9,842 bases of DNA from Chitinophagaceae bacterium (GCA_003167015.1 PMUF01000091.1:1-9842), one strand, 5' to 3'; positions 1-7,119 are shown, counted from the first letter of the stretch. Program-made: numbers and translations. Notes: generated by a model not told the origin, from the sequence alone.

Positions 1-2807
1 GCCGTATCAAGCCGGACCTGGTTGCCGATGGGGTGAATGTGCTGTCCTCTATCAGTACGGCCGATAATGCCTACGATATCTATAGCGGTACTTCCATGGC
101 TACTCCTGCTTCCACCGGTTCGGGTTTCCTGCTGCAGCAGTATTATTCGCAGTTGCACGGAACGACAACCTTTATGCGGTCTGCCACCCTCAAAGCGCTT
201 CTCATCCATACGGCTGATGAGGCAGGGTCCTATCCCGGACCGGACTATGTCTTTGGCTGGGGGCTGATCGACATGGTTCGCGCTGCCGGAGTCATTACCT
301 CCGACAGTACCGATCATAGTCAGCAGATTATCGAGAGCAGCCTTGTGCAGGGTACCACTGACAATGCAACCTACAGTGTGGTGGCCTCGGGGAAGACGCC
401 TTTATGGGCTACGATCTGCTGGACCGATCCTCCAGGTACTCCTGTCACTATCCCTTCGAGCGAATCGAATTTCCAGGATGTGGGGCTCAAGCTGGTCAAC
501 GACCTGGATTTGCGGATCACGGATAATACGACGAGCACTGTTTATATGCCCTGGGTCCTGAATCCTGCGTCAGGCAGCCAGGGTAATGCTGCCACCAAGG
601 GTGATAATTTCCGGGACAATGTGGAAAAGGTCGAGCTGACCGACAGCGCCGTCCCGGGCAGAGCCTATACCATTACCATCACCCACAAGAGCACCCTGCA
701 ACGGGGCAGTCAGGCTTATTCCCTGATCATCAGCGGCGTGGGCGGGGTAGCACCCTGTACTTCGGCCTCGACAAGCGGCGGAGCCGACATCACTGCAGTC
801 ACCCTGAACAATCTTTCGAATCTTCCAGGGACCAACGCCTCCTGTCCGGGTTATGTCGACTACACTGCGCTGACACCTGCCAACCTCCCTGTCGGCCAGA
901 CCCTACCCATTTCGATTACGACCTCCAGCTGTAATGGCACGACTAATAACCGGGCCGTGGCGGTCTATATCGACTTCAACAATAACGATACGTTCGAGAC
1001 CAATGAGCAGGTCTATCTCAGTTCGGTCGGCCTGGCAGGCACAGTCACCGGGTCCGTTACGGTACCCACCACCGCCATTGTCGGCAGCATTGCCCGGATG
1101 CGGGTCATTACCGAAGAGACGAGCGATCCGTCCGTCATCTCTCCCTGCGGCACCTATACCTATGGCGAGACGCAGGATTATCGCGTTCTGTTCACCAACC
1201 CTACCACCGATGTCGGGGTCATGGACCTGGAATATCCCACGCAGACCGGCACTATCTGTCCGAATGATTCCCAGATCGTGGCAGTCCGTATCCATAACTA
1301 CGGCACCGTTGCCCAGACAGGAGGAGTACCTGTCAGTACTATCGTTACCCAGGGCGGCAATACGGTAGCCACGTTCAACGCCGTTTGCATGGACAGCATT
1401 CCAGCGGGCGGGGATGTGGTTTACACATACAGTGACGGAACCCTACCAACTACCGGGGGCGCCAGCTATACTTTTGTCAGCCATACGGCTCTCAGCGGGG
1501 ATGTCAATACTTCCAATGATTCCAATACGACGGCCGTCACCACTAATGCTGCCGGATCGACTGCCAATGCGACGGCCACGGTCTGCGGCGCCAATGCTAC
1601 ATCTGTAGTACTGCATGCAACGACCACCGGTGATGACGTCGCTGTCTGGTATGACAGCCAGACGGCTACCACGCCGATAGCTGCCGGCAACAGTACGACA
1701 ACGACTGATATCCAAAAGACCTATTACGTAGGTCTCAATGCCCTGACAGCCAAGGGAGGCTCGCCGAACAGCGCGGCTTATGCCACCGCCGGCAGCAGTC
1801 CCGGCATCTATTATCCGTTTGACGGGCAATTCATGAATATCACCACGAGTGTGCCGCTGACGCTCGAGAGCGCCAGGCTGTATGTCGGCCATCAGGGGCA
1901 GATCACTTTCACGCTGGCTACTCTTGCGAGCCTGAGCGAGGAGGGTTATTCCTACTACCCGATCGAGAGCGTAACGCTGGACGTATATCCCTCCAAGCAG
2001 GTGCCGCAATCGGGAGAGGTGACGGTAAGCGCCGGCGACTTCAGCGATACGGGAGCCATCTACTATCTGAATCTTCCGATCCCCAATCCGGGTTCGTATA
2101 TCCTTATTGCCCAGTGTTCCGACAGCACCAATCTCTTCCTGAATACCGGCATTTCGACCAATCACTATCCGATCAGCATTCCGGGAGTATTTTCCGTGAC
2201 GGGTAATTCCAATATCTACGATCCCAATAAGCCGGCGGACAGTGTTACCTATTTCCAGCAATTTTATTATCCGGTATATGATATCGGCCTTCGGCTGGAA
2301 GGCTGTCCCGGGCCGATTACGGCTGTGACACCATCGACTGAGGCGGCGCCGACGATCACGCTGGCAGACACCATTCTGACGAGCAGTGCGGATAGCGGCA
2401 ATACCTGGTATTATAACGACACTGCGACCACTTCAACGGGCCAACTGGATACCGCAAGAAAGACCGGGGTTTATTATACGCTCGTCACTGATCCGACCAC
2501 GGGCTGTGTGCTGCAATCCAATAGTGAGGTGTATACATCGTCGAGTAATGCCATTGGGTTGTCGGTCTGGCCGAACCCGACCAGCGGCAGCTTCAACCTA
2601 TCCTTTTATATGACCACGCAGGCCAATACAAGTATCGAGATGTACGATGTATATGGCAACAGGGTGTATGTACAGCAGCTTTCGGACTTCGTGGGCGCCT
2701 ATAATAGTATCATTGACGCGGTGGATCTGGCCTCGGGAATGTATGTGATGAAAATCACCCATGGCGGCAGTACGTACCATACAAGTATTATAGTGCGTAA
2801 ATTATAG
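1..2807 (+). CDS. T9SS-secreted S8 (subtilisin-type) serine protease, 5' partial
   Basis: This is the C-terminal part of a secreted endopeptidase. The reading frame is open from the left edge (frame of position 3), so the signal peptide and the catalytic Asp and His lie outside the window. Numbering from the GTG at 33, which is probably an internal Val: the subtilisin Ser block SGTSMATP is at 18-25 with catalytic Ser21, preceded by KPDLVADG. Residues about 100-236 resemble the jelly-roll domain that follows the catalytic domain in Kp-43-type proteases (CWTDPPGTP, LVNDLDLRITD, YSLIISG). Residues about 242-387 look like a GEVED domain (acidic loop DFNNNDTFETNE, then YGETQDYRV). A CARDB-like module (about 392-503), an Ig-like module (about 515-570), a beta-rich module of unknown type (about 583-757) and another Ig-like segment (about 772-835) follow. 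The tail from about 842 (VWPNPTSGSF, YDVYGNRV, SGMYVMKI) is a type A sorting domain, so export by the type IX system and surface attachment or release are expected. Module borders are read by eye. Confidence 0.93.
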   Translation, partial: RIKPDLVADGVNVLSSISTADNAYDIYSGTSMATPASTGSGFLLQQYYSQLHGTTTFMRSATLKALLIHTADEAGSYPGPDYVFGWGLIDMVRAAGVITSDSTDHSQQIIESSLVQGTTDNATYSVVASGKTPLWATICWTDPPGTPVTIPSSESNFQDVGLKLVNDLDLRITDNTTSTVYMPWVLNPASGSQGNAATKGDNFRDNVEKVELTDSAVPGRAYTITITHKSTLQRGSQAYSLIISGVGGVAPCTSASTSGGADITAVTLNNLSNLPGTNASCPGYVDYTALTPANLPVGQTLPISITTSSCNGTTNNRAVAVYIDFNNNDTFETNEQVYLSSVGLAGTVTGSVTVPTTAIVGSIARMRVITEETSDPSVISPCGTYTYGETQDYRVLFTNPTTDVGVMDLEYPTQTGTICPNDSQIVAVRIHNYGTVAQTGGVPVSTIVTQGGNTVATFNAVCMDSIPAGGDVVYTYSDGTLPTTGGASYTFVSHTALSGDVNTSNDSNTTAVTTNAAGSTANATATVCGANATSVVLHATTTGDDVAVWYDSQTATTPIAAGNSTTTTDIQKTYYVGLNALTAKGGSPNSAAYATAGSSPGIYYPFDGQFMNITTSVPLTLESARLYVGHQGQITFTLATLASLSEEGYSYYPIESVTLDVYPSKQVPQSGEVTVSAGDFSDTGAIYYLNLPIPNPGSYILIAQCSDSTNLFLNTGISTNHYPISIPGVFSVTGNSNIYDPNKPADSVTYFQQFYYPVYDIGLRLEGCPGPITAVTPSTEAAPTITLADTILTSSADSGNTWYYNDTATTSTGQLDTARKTGVYYTLVTDPTTGCVLQSNSEVYTSSSNAIGLSVWPNPTSGSFNLSFYMTTQANTSIEMYDVYGNRVYVQQLSDFVGAYNSIIDAVDLASGMYVMKITHGGSTYHTSIIVRKL

Positions 2808-2816
2808 TCATTCAGC

Positions 2817-3548
2817 ATGCCCCAACCTTGGCAAACAGGTACGGTAATCCGCATAGAGCAGGAGGCGGCGCAAACGCGTCGATTCTGGATACAATTGTCA
2901 GCCCTTACTTCCTTTGAGTTCGAGCCCGGGCAATTCGTTACGATGGATCTACCTATCCACGACAAGCCCAACAAGCGATGGCGCAGTTATTCCATTGCGT
3001 CCTGGCCGGACAGTACCAATGTCATCGAGCTGGTCATTGTCTTTTTGGAGGGAGGGGCGGGAACGCATTATCTGTTCAATGAAGTGAAGGTAGGAAGTGA
3101 ATTGACCCTCCGGGGGCCCCAGGGAGTTTTCACTTTGCCTGAACCGATCGAGAAAGATCTTTTTTTGATCTGTACCGGAACGGGCGTAGCTCCTTTCCGG
3201 TCGATGACTCATTACATCCTCGATCATAACATTACACATGGTAACATCTACCTGATCTTTGGTTGCCGGACATTCGGAGATTGCCTGTACCGTACGGAGC
3301 TGGCGGCACTGGCGGAGAAGATACCCGGCTTTTACTATATCCCTACCTTTTCACGAGAGACAGCCCATCCTTCGGAATCGCTTTTCCGAACGGGTTATGT
3401 GCATGCCATCTACGAAGAGCTCTGCAGCGGGCATCAGCCGGCCTATTTCTTTCTATGTGGCTGGAAGAATATGATCGATGAAGCCAGGCAACGTATCCAG
3501 GCACTGGGGTATGAACGCAAGTCCATTCACCAGGAACTATACGGTTAG
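2817..3548 (+). CDS. ferredoxin-NADP reductase-type FAD/NAD(P)-binding oxidoreductase
   Basis: A 243-residue flavoprotein of the ferredoxin-NADP(+) reductase superfamily, which moves electrons between NAD(P)H and a carrier through FAD. The FAD-binding barrel shows the RSYS motif at 56-59 and the phosphate-contact segment GGAGTHYLF at 79-87. The nucleotide-binding half shows CTGTGVAPFRS at 119-129, FGCR at 148-151 and CGWKNM at 214-219. The chain ends at ELYG and carries no plant-type 2Fe-2S cluster domain, so a separate ferredoxin, flavodoxin or other partner is needed. The length matches short Fpr-like reductases. The ATG lies 9 bp after the protease stop with no Shine-Dalgarno site and no obvious promoter in the gap, so it may be read through from the protease gene. 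Nothing in the sequence ties it to proteolysis; the pairing may be positional only. The exact partner and NADH versus NADPH preference cannot be told from sequence alone. Confidence 0.9.
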   Translation: MPQPWQTGTVIRIEQEAAQTRRFWIQLSALTSFEFEPGQFVTMDLPIHDKPNKRWRSYSIASWPDSTNVIELVIVFLEGGAGTHYLFNEVKVGSELTLRGPQGVFTLPEPIEKDLFLICTGTGVAPFRSMTHYILDHNITHGNIYLIFGCRTFGDCLYRTELAALAEKIPGFYYIPTFSRETAHPSESLFRTGYVHAIYEELCSGHQPAYFFLCGWKNMIDEARQRIQALGYERKSIHQELYG

Positions 3549-3570
3549 CCGGAGATAAGGCCTATCGTTC

Positions 3571-3852
3571 TTAATTCGTAGCTTTTTCTTTGGTATTTTC
3601 TTTGCTGCCGTTGATTTTCATGGGGATCACCGGTATAGATTGATCCTTCAGATTGCTTTGTAGCATCACATAGGCACGCTGGGCCTCCAGCGTTTCCTGA
3701 TGGCAACTCAATATTTCTGACTCTAACTGTTGAATCCGGAACTTGTTTTTGGCTAATTTACCCCTGCCGATAACAAATCCTACCAGAACACCACCTAATA
3801 GCGCTGCAAAAAGAATAACGGGATTAATGACAACATCAAAGGTAACTGACAT
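3571..3852 (-). CDS. small membrane-anchored protein, unknown function
   Basis: A 93-residue protein that I do not recognise. An N-terminal hydrophobic stretch (about residues 8-28, including a Gly-rich run GGVLVGFVIGRG) is a likely single membrane anchor. It is followed by a basic patch (RGKLAKNKFR) that would favour a cytoplasmic C-terminus. Residues about 35-70 (IQQLESEI, then ETLEAQRAYV and LQSNLKD) are polar with spaced leucines and could form a coiled coil. The last part is Lys/Asn/Glu-rich and probably disordered. This layout is typical of small envelope-associated or scaffold-like proteins, but no specific role follows. The ATG at 3852 is preceded by an A-rich stretch (AAAGAAAAATG in the coding sense). 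It lies downstream of glyS on the same strand, 165 bp away, and converges with the reductase gene, with only 22 bp between the two stops. The hydrophobic-basic pattern makes a real gene likely despite its size. Confidence 0.72.
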   Translation of the reverse strand: MSVTFDVVINPVILFAALLGGVLVGFVIGRGKLAKNKFRIQQLESEILSCHQETLEAQRAYVMLQSNLKDQSIPVIPMKINGSKENTKEKATN

Positions 3853-4017
3853 TTTTCTTTAAGTATTTAAGGTGTTAAACAGAAGAACAGGCCATTAACA
3901 GGGGTTGCAACAGGCTCTTTTCAGGGGATAGTGGATGGGCGCCAGACCCGTATCCAAGACACAAGATAGCAATAAAATAATATAAATACTATCTTTTCCG
4001 GGGGATTTTCGGCCTTC
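3853..4017. other. intergenic gap between glyS and the small membrane protein gene
   Basis: This 165-bp gap lies downstream of glyS and upstream of the 93-residue gene, both on the minus strand. The part at about 3960-4000 is AT-rich and holds an inverted repeat (listed separately). The part at 3878-3913 carries four copies of AACAG (3878, 3886, 3897 and 3909; CTGTT on the minus strand) at spacings of 8, 11 and 12 bp. I found no convincing -33/-7 promoter for the small gene and no open frame of note. Confidence 0.5.
3963..3995. terminator. inverted repeat downstream of glyS, possible weak terminator
   Basis: The arms AAGATAG (3963-3969) and CTATCTT (3989-3995) are a perfect 7-bp inverted repeat around a 19-nt AT-rich loop. 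The repeat lies 22 bp beyond the glyS stop in the direction of glyS transcription. The stem is AT-rich and no clean U-run follows on the minus strand, so a strong intrinsic terminator is not supported. It could be a weak terminator, an mRNA 3'-end stabiliser, a protein site or chance. Confidence 0.3.
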
Positions 4018-5460
4018 TTATTCCCCTATTGCCTGGCTGATCAGGGGGGCAATATTGTCAATGGGGATCCGCTGTTGCTGCATATTATCCCTATAGCGAA
4101 TAGTAACGGTCCTGTCTTCTTTCGTCTGATGGTCCACCGTCACGCAGAAGGGGGTGCCGATAGCATCCATCCGGCGATAACGCTTGCCAATGGCATCTTT
4201 TTCTTCATAAAAGCAGCGGAATTTCTGTTTGCAGACGTCCATGATCTCCCGGGCGATCTCCGGCAGGCCATCTTTTTTGGTCAGGGGAAGGACGGCGAGT
4301 TTGACGGGGGCCAGGCGGGGCGGAAATTTCAGTACTACGCGGCTATCGGGTTTTTCCGGCGTACTGAGGTCTTCCTCCCAATAAGCCTCGCTCAGTACCA
4401 TCAGGACGGTTCTGTCCAGGCCAATGGAGGTCTCAATTACGTAAGGGATATAGTTCTGGTTGATCTCGGGATCGAAATACTGGATCTTCTTTTTGCTGTA
4501 TTCCTGGTGATTTTTCAGATCGAAGTCCGTCCGGGAATGGATGCCTTCCACTTCCTTGAATCCTATGGGAAAATCATATTCGATATCGCAGGCGGCATCC
4601 GCATAATGGGCCAGTTTGACATGGTCGTGGAATCGGTATTTTTCCGCCGGGATACCCAGGCCCAAATGCCATTTCATGCGGGCATTTTTCCAATACTCAT
4701 ACCAATCTTTTTGCGTGCCGGGGCGGATAAAGAACTGCATTTCCATTTGTTCGAATTCCCGCATCCTGAAGATGAACTGCCTTGCGACGATCTCGTTACG
4801 GAAGGCCTTGCCGATCTGGGCAATACCAAAGGGTATCTTCATCCGGCCGGTCTTCTGCACGTTGAGGAAGTTCACAAAGATGCCTTGTGCCGTTTCGGGC
4901 CGAAGATATATCTCGCTTGCTTCGTCGGAAACGCTGCCCAGCTGGGTAGAGAACATCAGGTTGAACTGTCTGACATCGGTCCAGTTAGACGTGCCGCTGA
5001 CACCGCATTTTATCTTTTGCGTTTCGATGAGCTTTTTCAATCCGTCGAAATCACTGGCGGCCAGGAGCCGGTCCATCTCGGTTTGGAGAGCGTCCGCCTC
5101 CGTTTTTTTGCCTTCTTTCTCATATTCATCGATGCGAGCCTCGATAAGATGATCGACGCGATAACGCTTTTTGCTATCCTTGTTATCGATCATGGGGTCG
5201 CTGAAATTATCTATGTGCCCGCTGGCCTTCCAGGTCGTGGGATGCATAAAAATAGCGGCATCGATACCCACGATATTCTCGTGGAGCTGGGTCATGTTCT
5301 TCCACCAATGGTCCTTGATATTTTTCTTAAGCTCGCTTCCATATTGACCGTAATCGTAGACGGCGCTTAAACCGTCATAGATCTCGCTGGAGGGAAAAAT
5401 AAAGCCATATTCCTTACAATGCGAAATGATCGCCTGGAACCTGTTCGTGTCTGTCGCCAT
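4018..5460 (-). CDS. glyS: glycine--tRNA ligase, dimeric (GlyQS-independent) class II type
   Basis: Charges tRNA(Gly) with glycine using ATP, in the cytoplasm. With the ATG at 5460 the protein has 480 residues, the usual size for the single-chain alpha2 type found in Bacteroidota, archaea and eukaryotes rather than the alpha2-beta2 enzyme of many other bacteria. Visible landmarks: YDYGQYGSELK (36-46), the glycine-site segment RPETAQGIFVNF (187-198), class II motif 2 GKAFRNE (217-223) followed by the REFEQME stretch (234-240), and motif 3 ETSIGLDRTVL (343-353). The C-terminal anticodon-binding domain spans about 384-475. A TTG nine bases upstream (5469) is in frame, but it overlaps a good -7 box at 5467-5474, so the ATG is the better start. 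The gene shares a 56-bp divergent region with the membrane protein gene at 5517. The long open frame on the opposite strand is a shadow of this gene. Confidence 0.97.
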   Translation of the reverse strand: MATDTNRFQAIISHCKEYGFIFPSSEIYDGLSAVYDYGQYGSELKKNIKDHWWKNMTQLHENIVGIDAAIFMHPTTWKASGHIDNFSDPMIDNKDSKKRYRVDHLIEARIDEYEKEGKKTEADALQTEMDRLLAASDFDGLKKLIETQKIKCGVSGTSNWTDVRQFNLMFSTQLGSVSDEASEIYLRPETAQGIFVNFLNVQKTGRMKIPFGIAQIGKAFRNEIVARQFIFRMREFEQMEMQFFIRPGTQKDWYEYWKNARMKWHLGLGIPAEKYRFHDHVKLAHYADAACDIEYDFPIGFKEVEGIHSRTDFDLKNHQEYSKKKIQYFDPEINQNYIPYVIETSIGLDRTVLMVLSEAYWEEDLSTPEKPDSRVVLKFPPRLAPVKLAVLPLTKKDGLPEIAREIMDVCKQKFRCFYEEKDAIGKRYRRMDAIGTPFCVTVDHQTKEDRTVTIRYRDNMQQQRIPIDNIAPLISQAIGE

Positions 5461-5466
5461 AGGCGG

Positions 5467-5474
5467 CAAAGATA
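5467..5474 (-). promoter_or_regulatory. -7 promoter box for glyS
   Basis: On the minus strand this reads TATCTTTG, an exact match to the Bacteroidota -7 consensus TAnnTTTG. Its last base is 6 nt from the glyS ATG, so transcription would start at or within a few bases of the start codon, giving a leaderless or nearly leaderless mRNA. I see no TTG at the usual -33 distance, so the promoter assignment rests on the -7 box and position only. Confidence 0.55.
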
Positions 5475-5496
5475 TAGTACGGGTCCGAATTCCGCG

Positions 5497-5504
5497 TATC
5501 TTTG
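5497..5504 (+). promoter_or_regulatory. -7 promoter box for the divergent membrane protein gene
   Basis: This reads TATCTTTG, an exact TAnnTTTG match, and ends 12 bp before the ATG at 5517. It is the exact mirror image of the glyS box at 5467-5474, with 22 bp between them, so the pair forms an 8-bp inverted repeat pointing outward. It overlaps an alternative TTG start at 5502, which argues for the ATG as the true start. No clear -33 TTG is seen. Confidence 0.5.
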
Positions 5505-5516
5505 GCAGACAAAGTC

Positions 5517-6653
5517 ATGTCCATTCAATTCAAAGAGCAGAAGCCCGCACTTCTGGAGCAGTTTGGGGTCTATTACCTGGAAGCTTTCCGGAAAAAAGAT
5601 CTTACCCACCGTGCTTTCGATTTTTCCGATGCAGAGCTGAGCGCTGCCATCCGGCGGATATCGGGCAGAGGCATTGTACTGTCTGCACTGACAGGACTGG
5701 TCTGTGTCTGGCCAACGGTGTATTTTGCCGGCTGGTGGCAGCAGGATGCCTGGTACACACAGTATGCATGGCTGGGAGCGGTCTATGGCATCTGCATCCT
5801 CGTTGAATTCTACCTGCTGTTTGTCATCGCCCTGCGTGCCGTTCACGAGGTCAGCGAACTGATCAATATGCATTCGCATGACGCCGATTTCCTGAAGAGC
5901 GGCCCGTTCAGCATTACTCATATTCTTTCGCGGGCGGCCCTGGAAATCAATGATCCGGAATGGCATATCCTTGGGATCGACCCGTTCAAAAGGGTTTCCA
6001 AAATGAACCTGCTGCTGCTCGGATTGCTGTACAAATGCAAGATCATCATCACCAATTTCGTCGCCAAATGGATATTGCTGCATACCGTGGGCCCTACGAT
6101 CGGCGGCATTTCCATCAATTATATTGCCCTGCCGGTGGAATGTTTCTGGAATGGGGCAGTACTTTTGCGGGTGGTGAAAGAGGCCCGGCTACGTCTATTT
6201 GGCTTTGCCCTCTGCAACGAGTTGGCAGACCGAATTATCAGCGACCAGGCCCTGCACCGGCTGACACCTGAAGCCAGGATCGGGTGCATGCGGGCGATAG
6301 GTAATGCCGTCGTCCTGGCCCGTAATTACCATCCCAATGTGATCATCCTGACCTTAAGGTTCCAGCACCTGCTGCATTTACACAAGGATCATCACTATGA
6401 CAATTGGGATCTCTTTCTTCAGGTACTGGGTGAGGTGACAGCGGAAGAAAGGATTTTCCTGCTGAACCTTTTCACTCTGGCGGTGGCTTTTGACGGAAGG
6501 ATTACCGGGTCGGAGGCTAAAAATTTAAAAGACGCCTATGGCGCGGACTATGAGCAATACCGTCCCCGGCTGCGGGAACTGACTGCCGCATTGCATGATG
6601 GGCGGTTGAACGAGGCGGCAGCGCTGAGTAAGCTGGATTTTACGGCGGGGTGA
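5517..6653 (+). CDS. uncharacterised multi-pass membrane protein with possible TerB-like tail
   Basis: A 378-residue protein with no function I can name with confidence; it recalls a Leptospira/Bacteroidota family labelled LBF_2804, but this is from memory. Hydrophobic segments lie at about 50-74 (ending FAGWW), 83-106 (YAWLGAVYGICILVEF onward), 163-187 and 191-220. Two clear helices and a further hydrophobic pair are therefore plausible. The linker 107-160 is polar and His-rich in places (INMHSHDADF). The C-terminal third is soluble. Residues about 308-342 (TAEERIFLLN, then FTLAVAFDGRITGSE) resemble the helix and acidic loop of TerB-like domains, where a D-G-x-I-x-x-x-E pattern is typical. 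The ATG at 5517 is chosen over TTG at 5502, which lies inside a -7 box. The gene is divergent from glyS, and its 3' end overlaps the convergent MazG-like gene by 14 bp. Coding is supported by composition, length and promoter placement. Confidence 0.82.
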   Translation: MSIQFKEQKPALLEQFGVYYLEAFRKKDLTHRAFDFSDAELSAAIRRISGRGIVLSALTGLVCVWPTVYFAGWWQQDAWYTQYAWLGAVYGICILVEFYLLFVIALRAVHEVSELINMHSHDADFLKSGPFSITHILSRAALEINDPEWHILGIDPFKRVSKMNLLLLGLLYKCKIIITNFVAKWILLHTVGPTIGGISINYIALPVECFWNGAVLLRVVKEARLRLFGFALCNELADRIISDQALHRLTPEARIGCMRAIGNAVVLARNYHPNVIILTLRFQHLLHLHKDHHYDNWDLFLQVLGEVTAEERIFLLNLFTLAVAFDGRITGSEAKNLKDAYGADYEQYRPRLRELTAALHDGRLNEAAALSKLDFTAG

Positions 6654-7011
6654 GGCCGGGCCCCAGTTTTTCATTTGCCTTATGCCGTTCGCCATCCCGG
6701 ATATCCTTTTTCCTGAAATTCTTTTCCAGGGCGGTAGTCAGGTCGATGCCCGTCTGGTTGGCAATGCAAAGCAGCACCCATAACACATCTGCCAGTTCGT
6801 CGGCCAGCTCCCTGCCTTTATCCGACTCTTTGAATGATTGGTCGCCATACAGCCGGCTCATCAGCCGGGCCACCTCTCCGACCTCTTCGGTCAGAATGGC
6901 CATGTTGGTCAGTTCGCTGAAATAGCGGACGCCGGTGGTCCGGATCCAGGTATCGACAAGATCCTGGGCCATCCGGATAGATAGGGTGACCGGAATATCC
7001 TCTGTCTTCAT
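6640..7011 (-). CDS. MazG-like nucleotide pyrophosphohydrolase
   Basis: A 123-residue all-helical enzyme of the MazG/all-alpha NTP pyrophosphatase superfamily, which hydrolyses (d)NTPs to NMPs plus pyrophosphate and is thought to clear non-canonical nucleotides. The metal-binding pattern is present: EEVGE at 42-46 supplies the EExxE motif, and the helix ELADELADVLW has E72 and D75 as the ExxD pair. The single-domain length matches small MazG-like proteins, not the two-domain MazG of about 260 residues. The ATG at 7011 starts the conserved region with a 13-residue lead (MKTEDIPVTL onward). The frame stays open far upstream, but that part is antisense to the response regulator and shows no family similarity. 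The TAA stop lies inside the 3' end of the convergent membrane protein gene. The last 10 residues (KLGPGLTPP) fall in the overlap region and beside it. Substrate preference cannot be read from sequence. Confidence 0.9.
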   Translation of the reverse strand: MKTEDIPVTLSIRMAQDLVDTWIRTTGVRYFSELTNMAILTEEVGEVARLMSRLYGDQSFKESDKGRELADELADVLWVLLCIANQTGIDLTTALEKNFRKKDIRDGERHKANEKLGPGLTPP

Positions 7012-7119
7012 GCGTAAATGTTGTTTGCTGTAAAAGTAGGGAATCTGAGGTTTTACCTCTGAATGATCTGATCGGACGCGTACAGTTTTCCTACAGAATA
7101 AAGCCGTATTTTCACCCTG
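7012..7119. promoter_or_regulatory. divergent control region of mazG-like and response regulator genes
   Basis: These 108 bp must hold the start signals for both flanking genes. On the minus strand TACTTTTA (7038-7031) matches TAnnTTTG except at the last base and ends 19 nt before the mazG-like ATG. A short hyphenated palindrome, GAGGT-TTT-ACCTC (7047-7059), sits 60 bp before the response regulator ATG and could be an operator for it or for another regulator. I see no consensus -7 box for the response regulator; TATTTTCA just before its ATG is a poor match. All assignments here are tentative. Confidence 0.3.

Noticed and set aside
1443..2261. A 272-codon minus-strand open frame inside the protease
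   Set aside because: It is antisense to repetitive beta-sandwich coding sequence, its translation is rich in Arg, Gly and Ile without recognisable domains, and it has no start context.
3837..3844. Exact TAnnTTTG match (TACCTTTG on the minus strand) near the 93-residue gene
   Set aside because: It is inside the coding region, downstream of the ATG at 3852, so it cannot serve as this gene's promoter; treated as a chance match.
4075..5370. A 431-codon open frame on the plus strand opposite glyS
   Set aside because: It lies wholly antisense to a well-conserved glycyl-tRNA synthetase. Its translation shows no family motifs, and long antisense frames are expected opposite GC-balanced conserved genes.
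5461..5469. TTG start at 5469 for glyS, adding three residues
   Set aside because: It lies within the -7 box, the added residues are not needed for the fold, and the ATG at 5460 is a normal start.
5502..5516. TTG start at 5502 for the membrane protein
   Set aside because: It overlaps the plus-strand -7 box, so it would be upstream of the expected transcription start.
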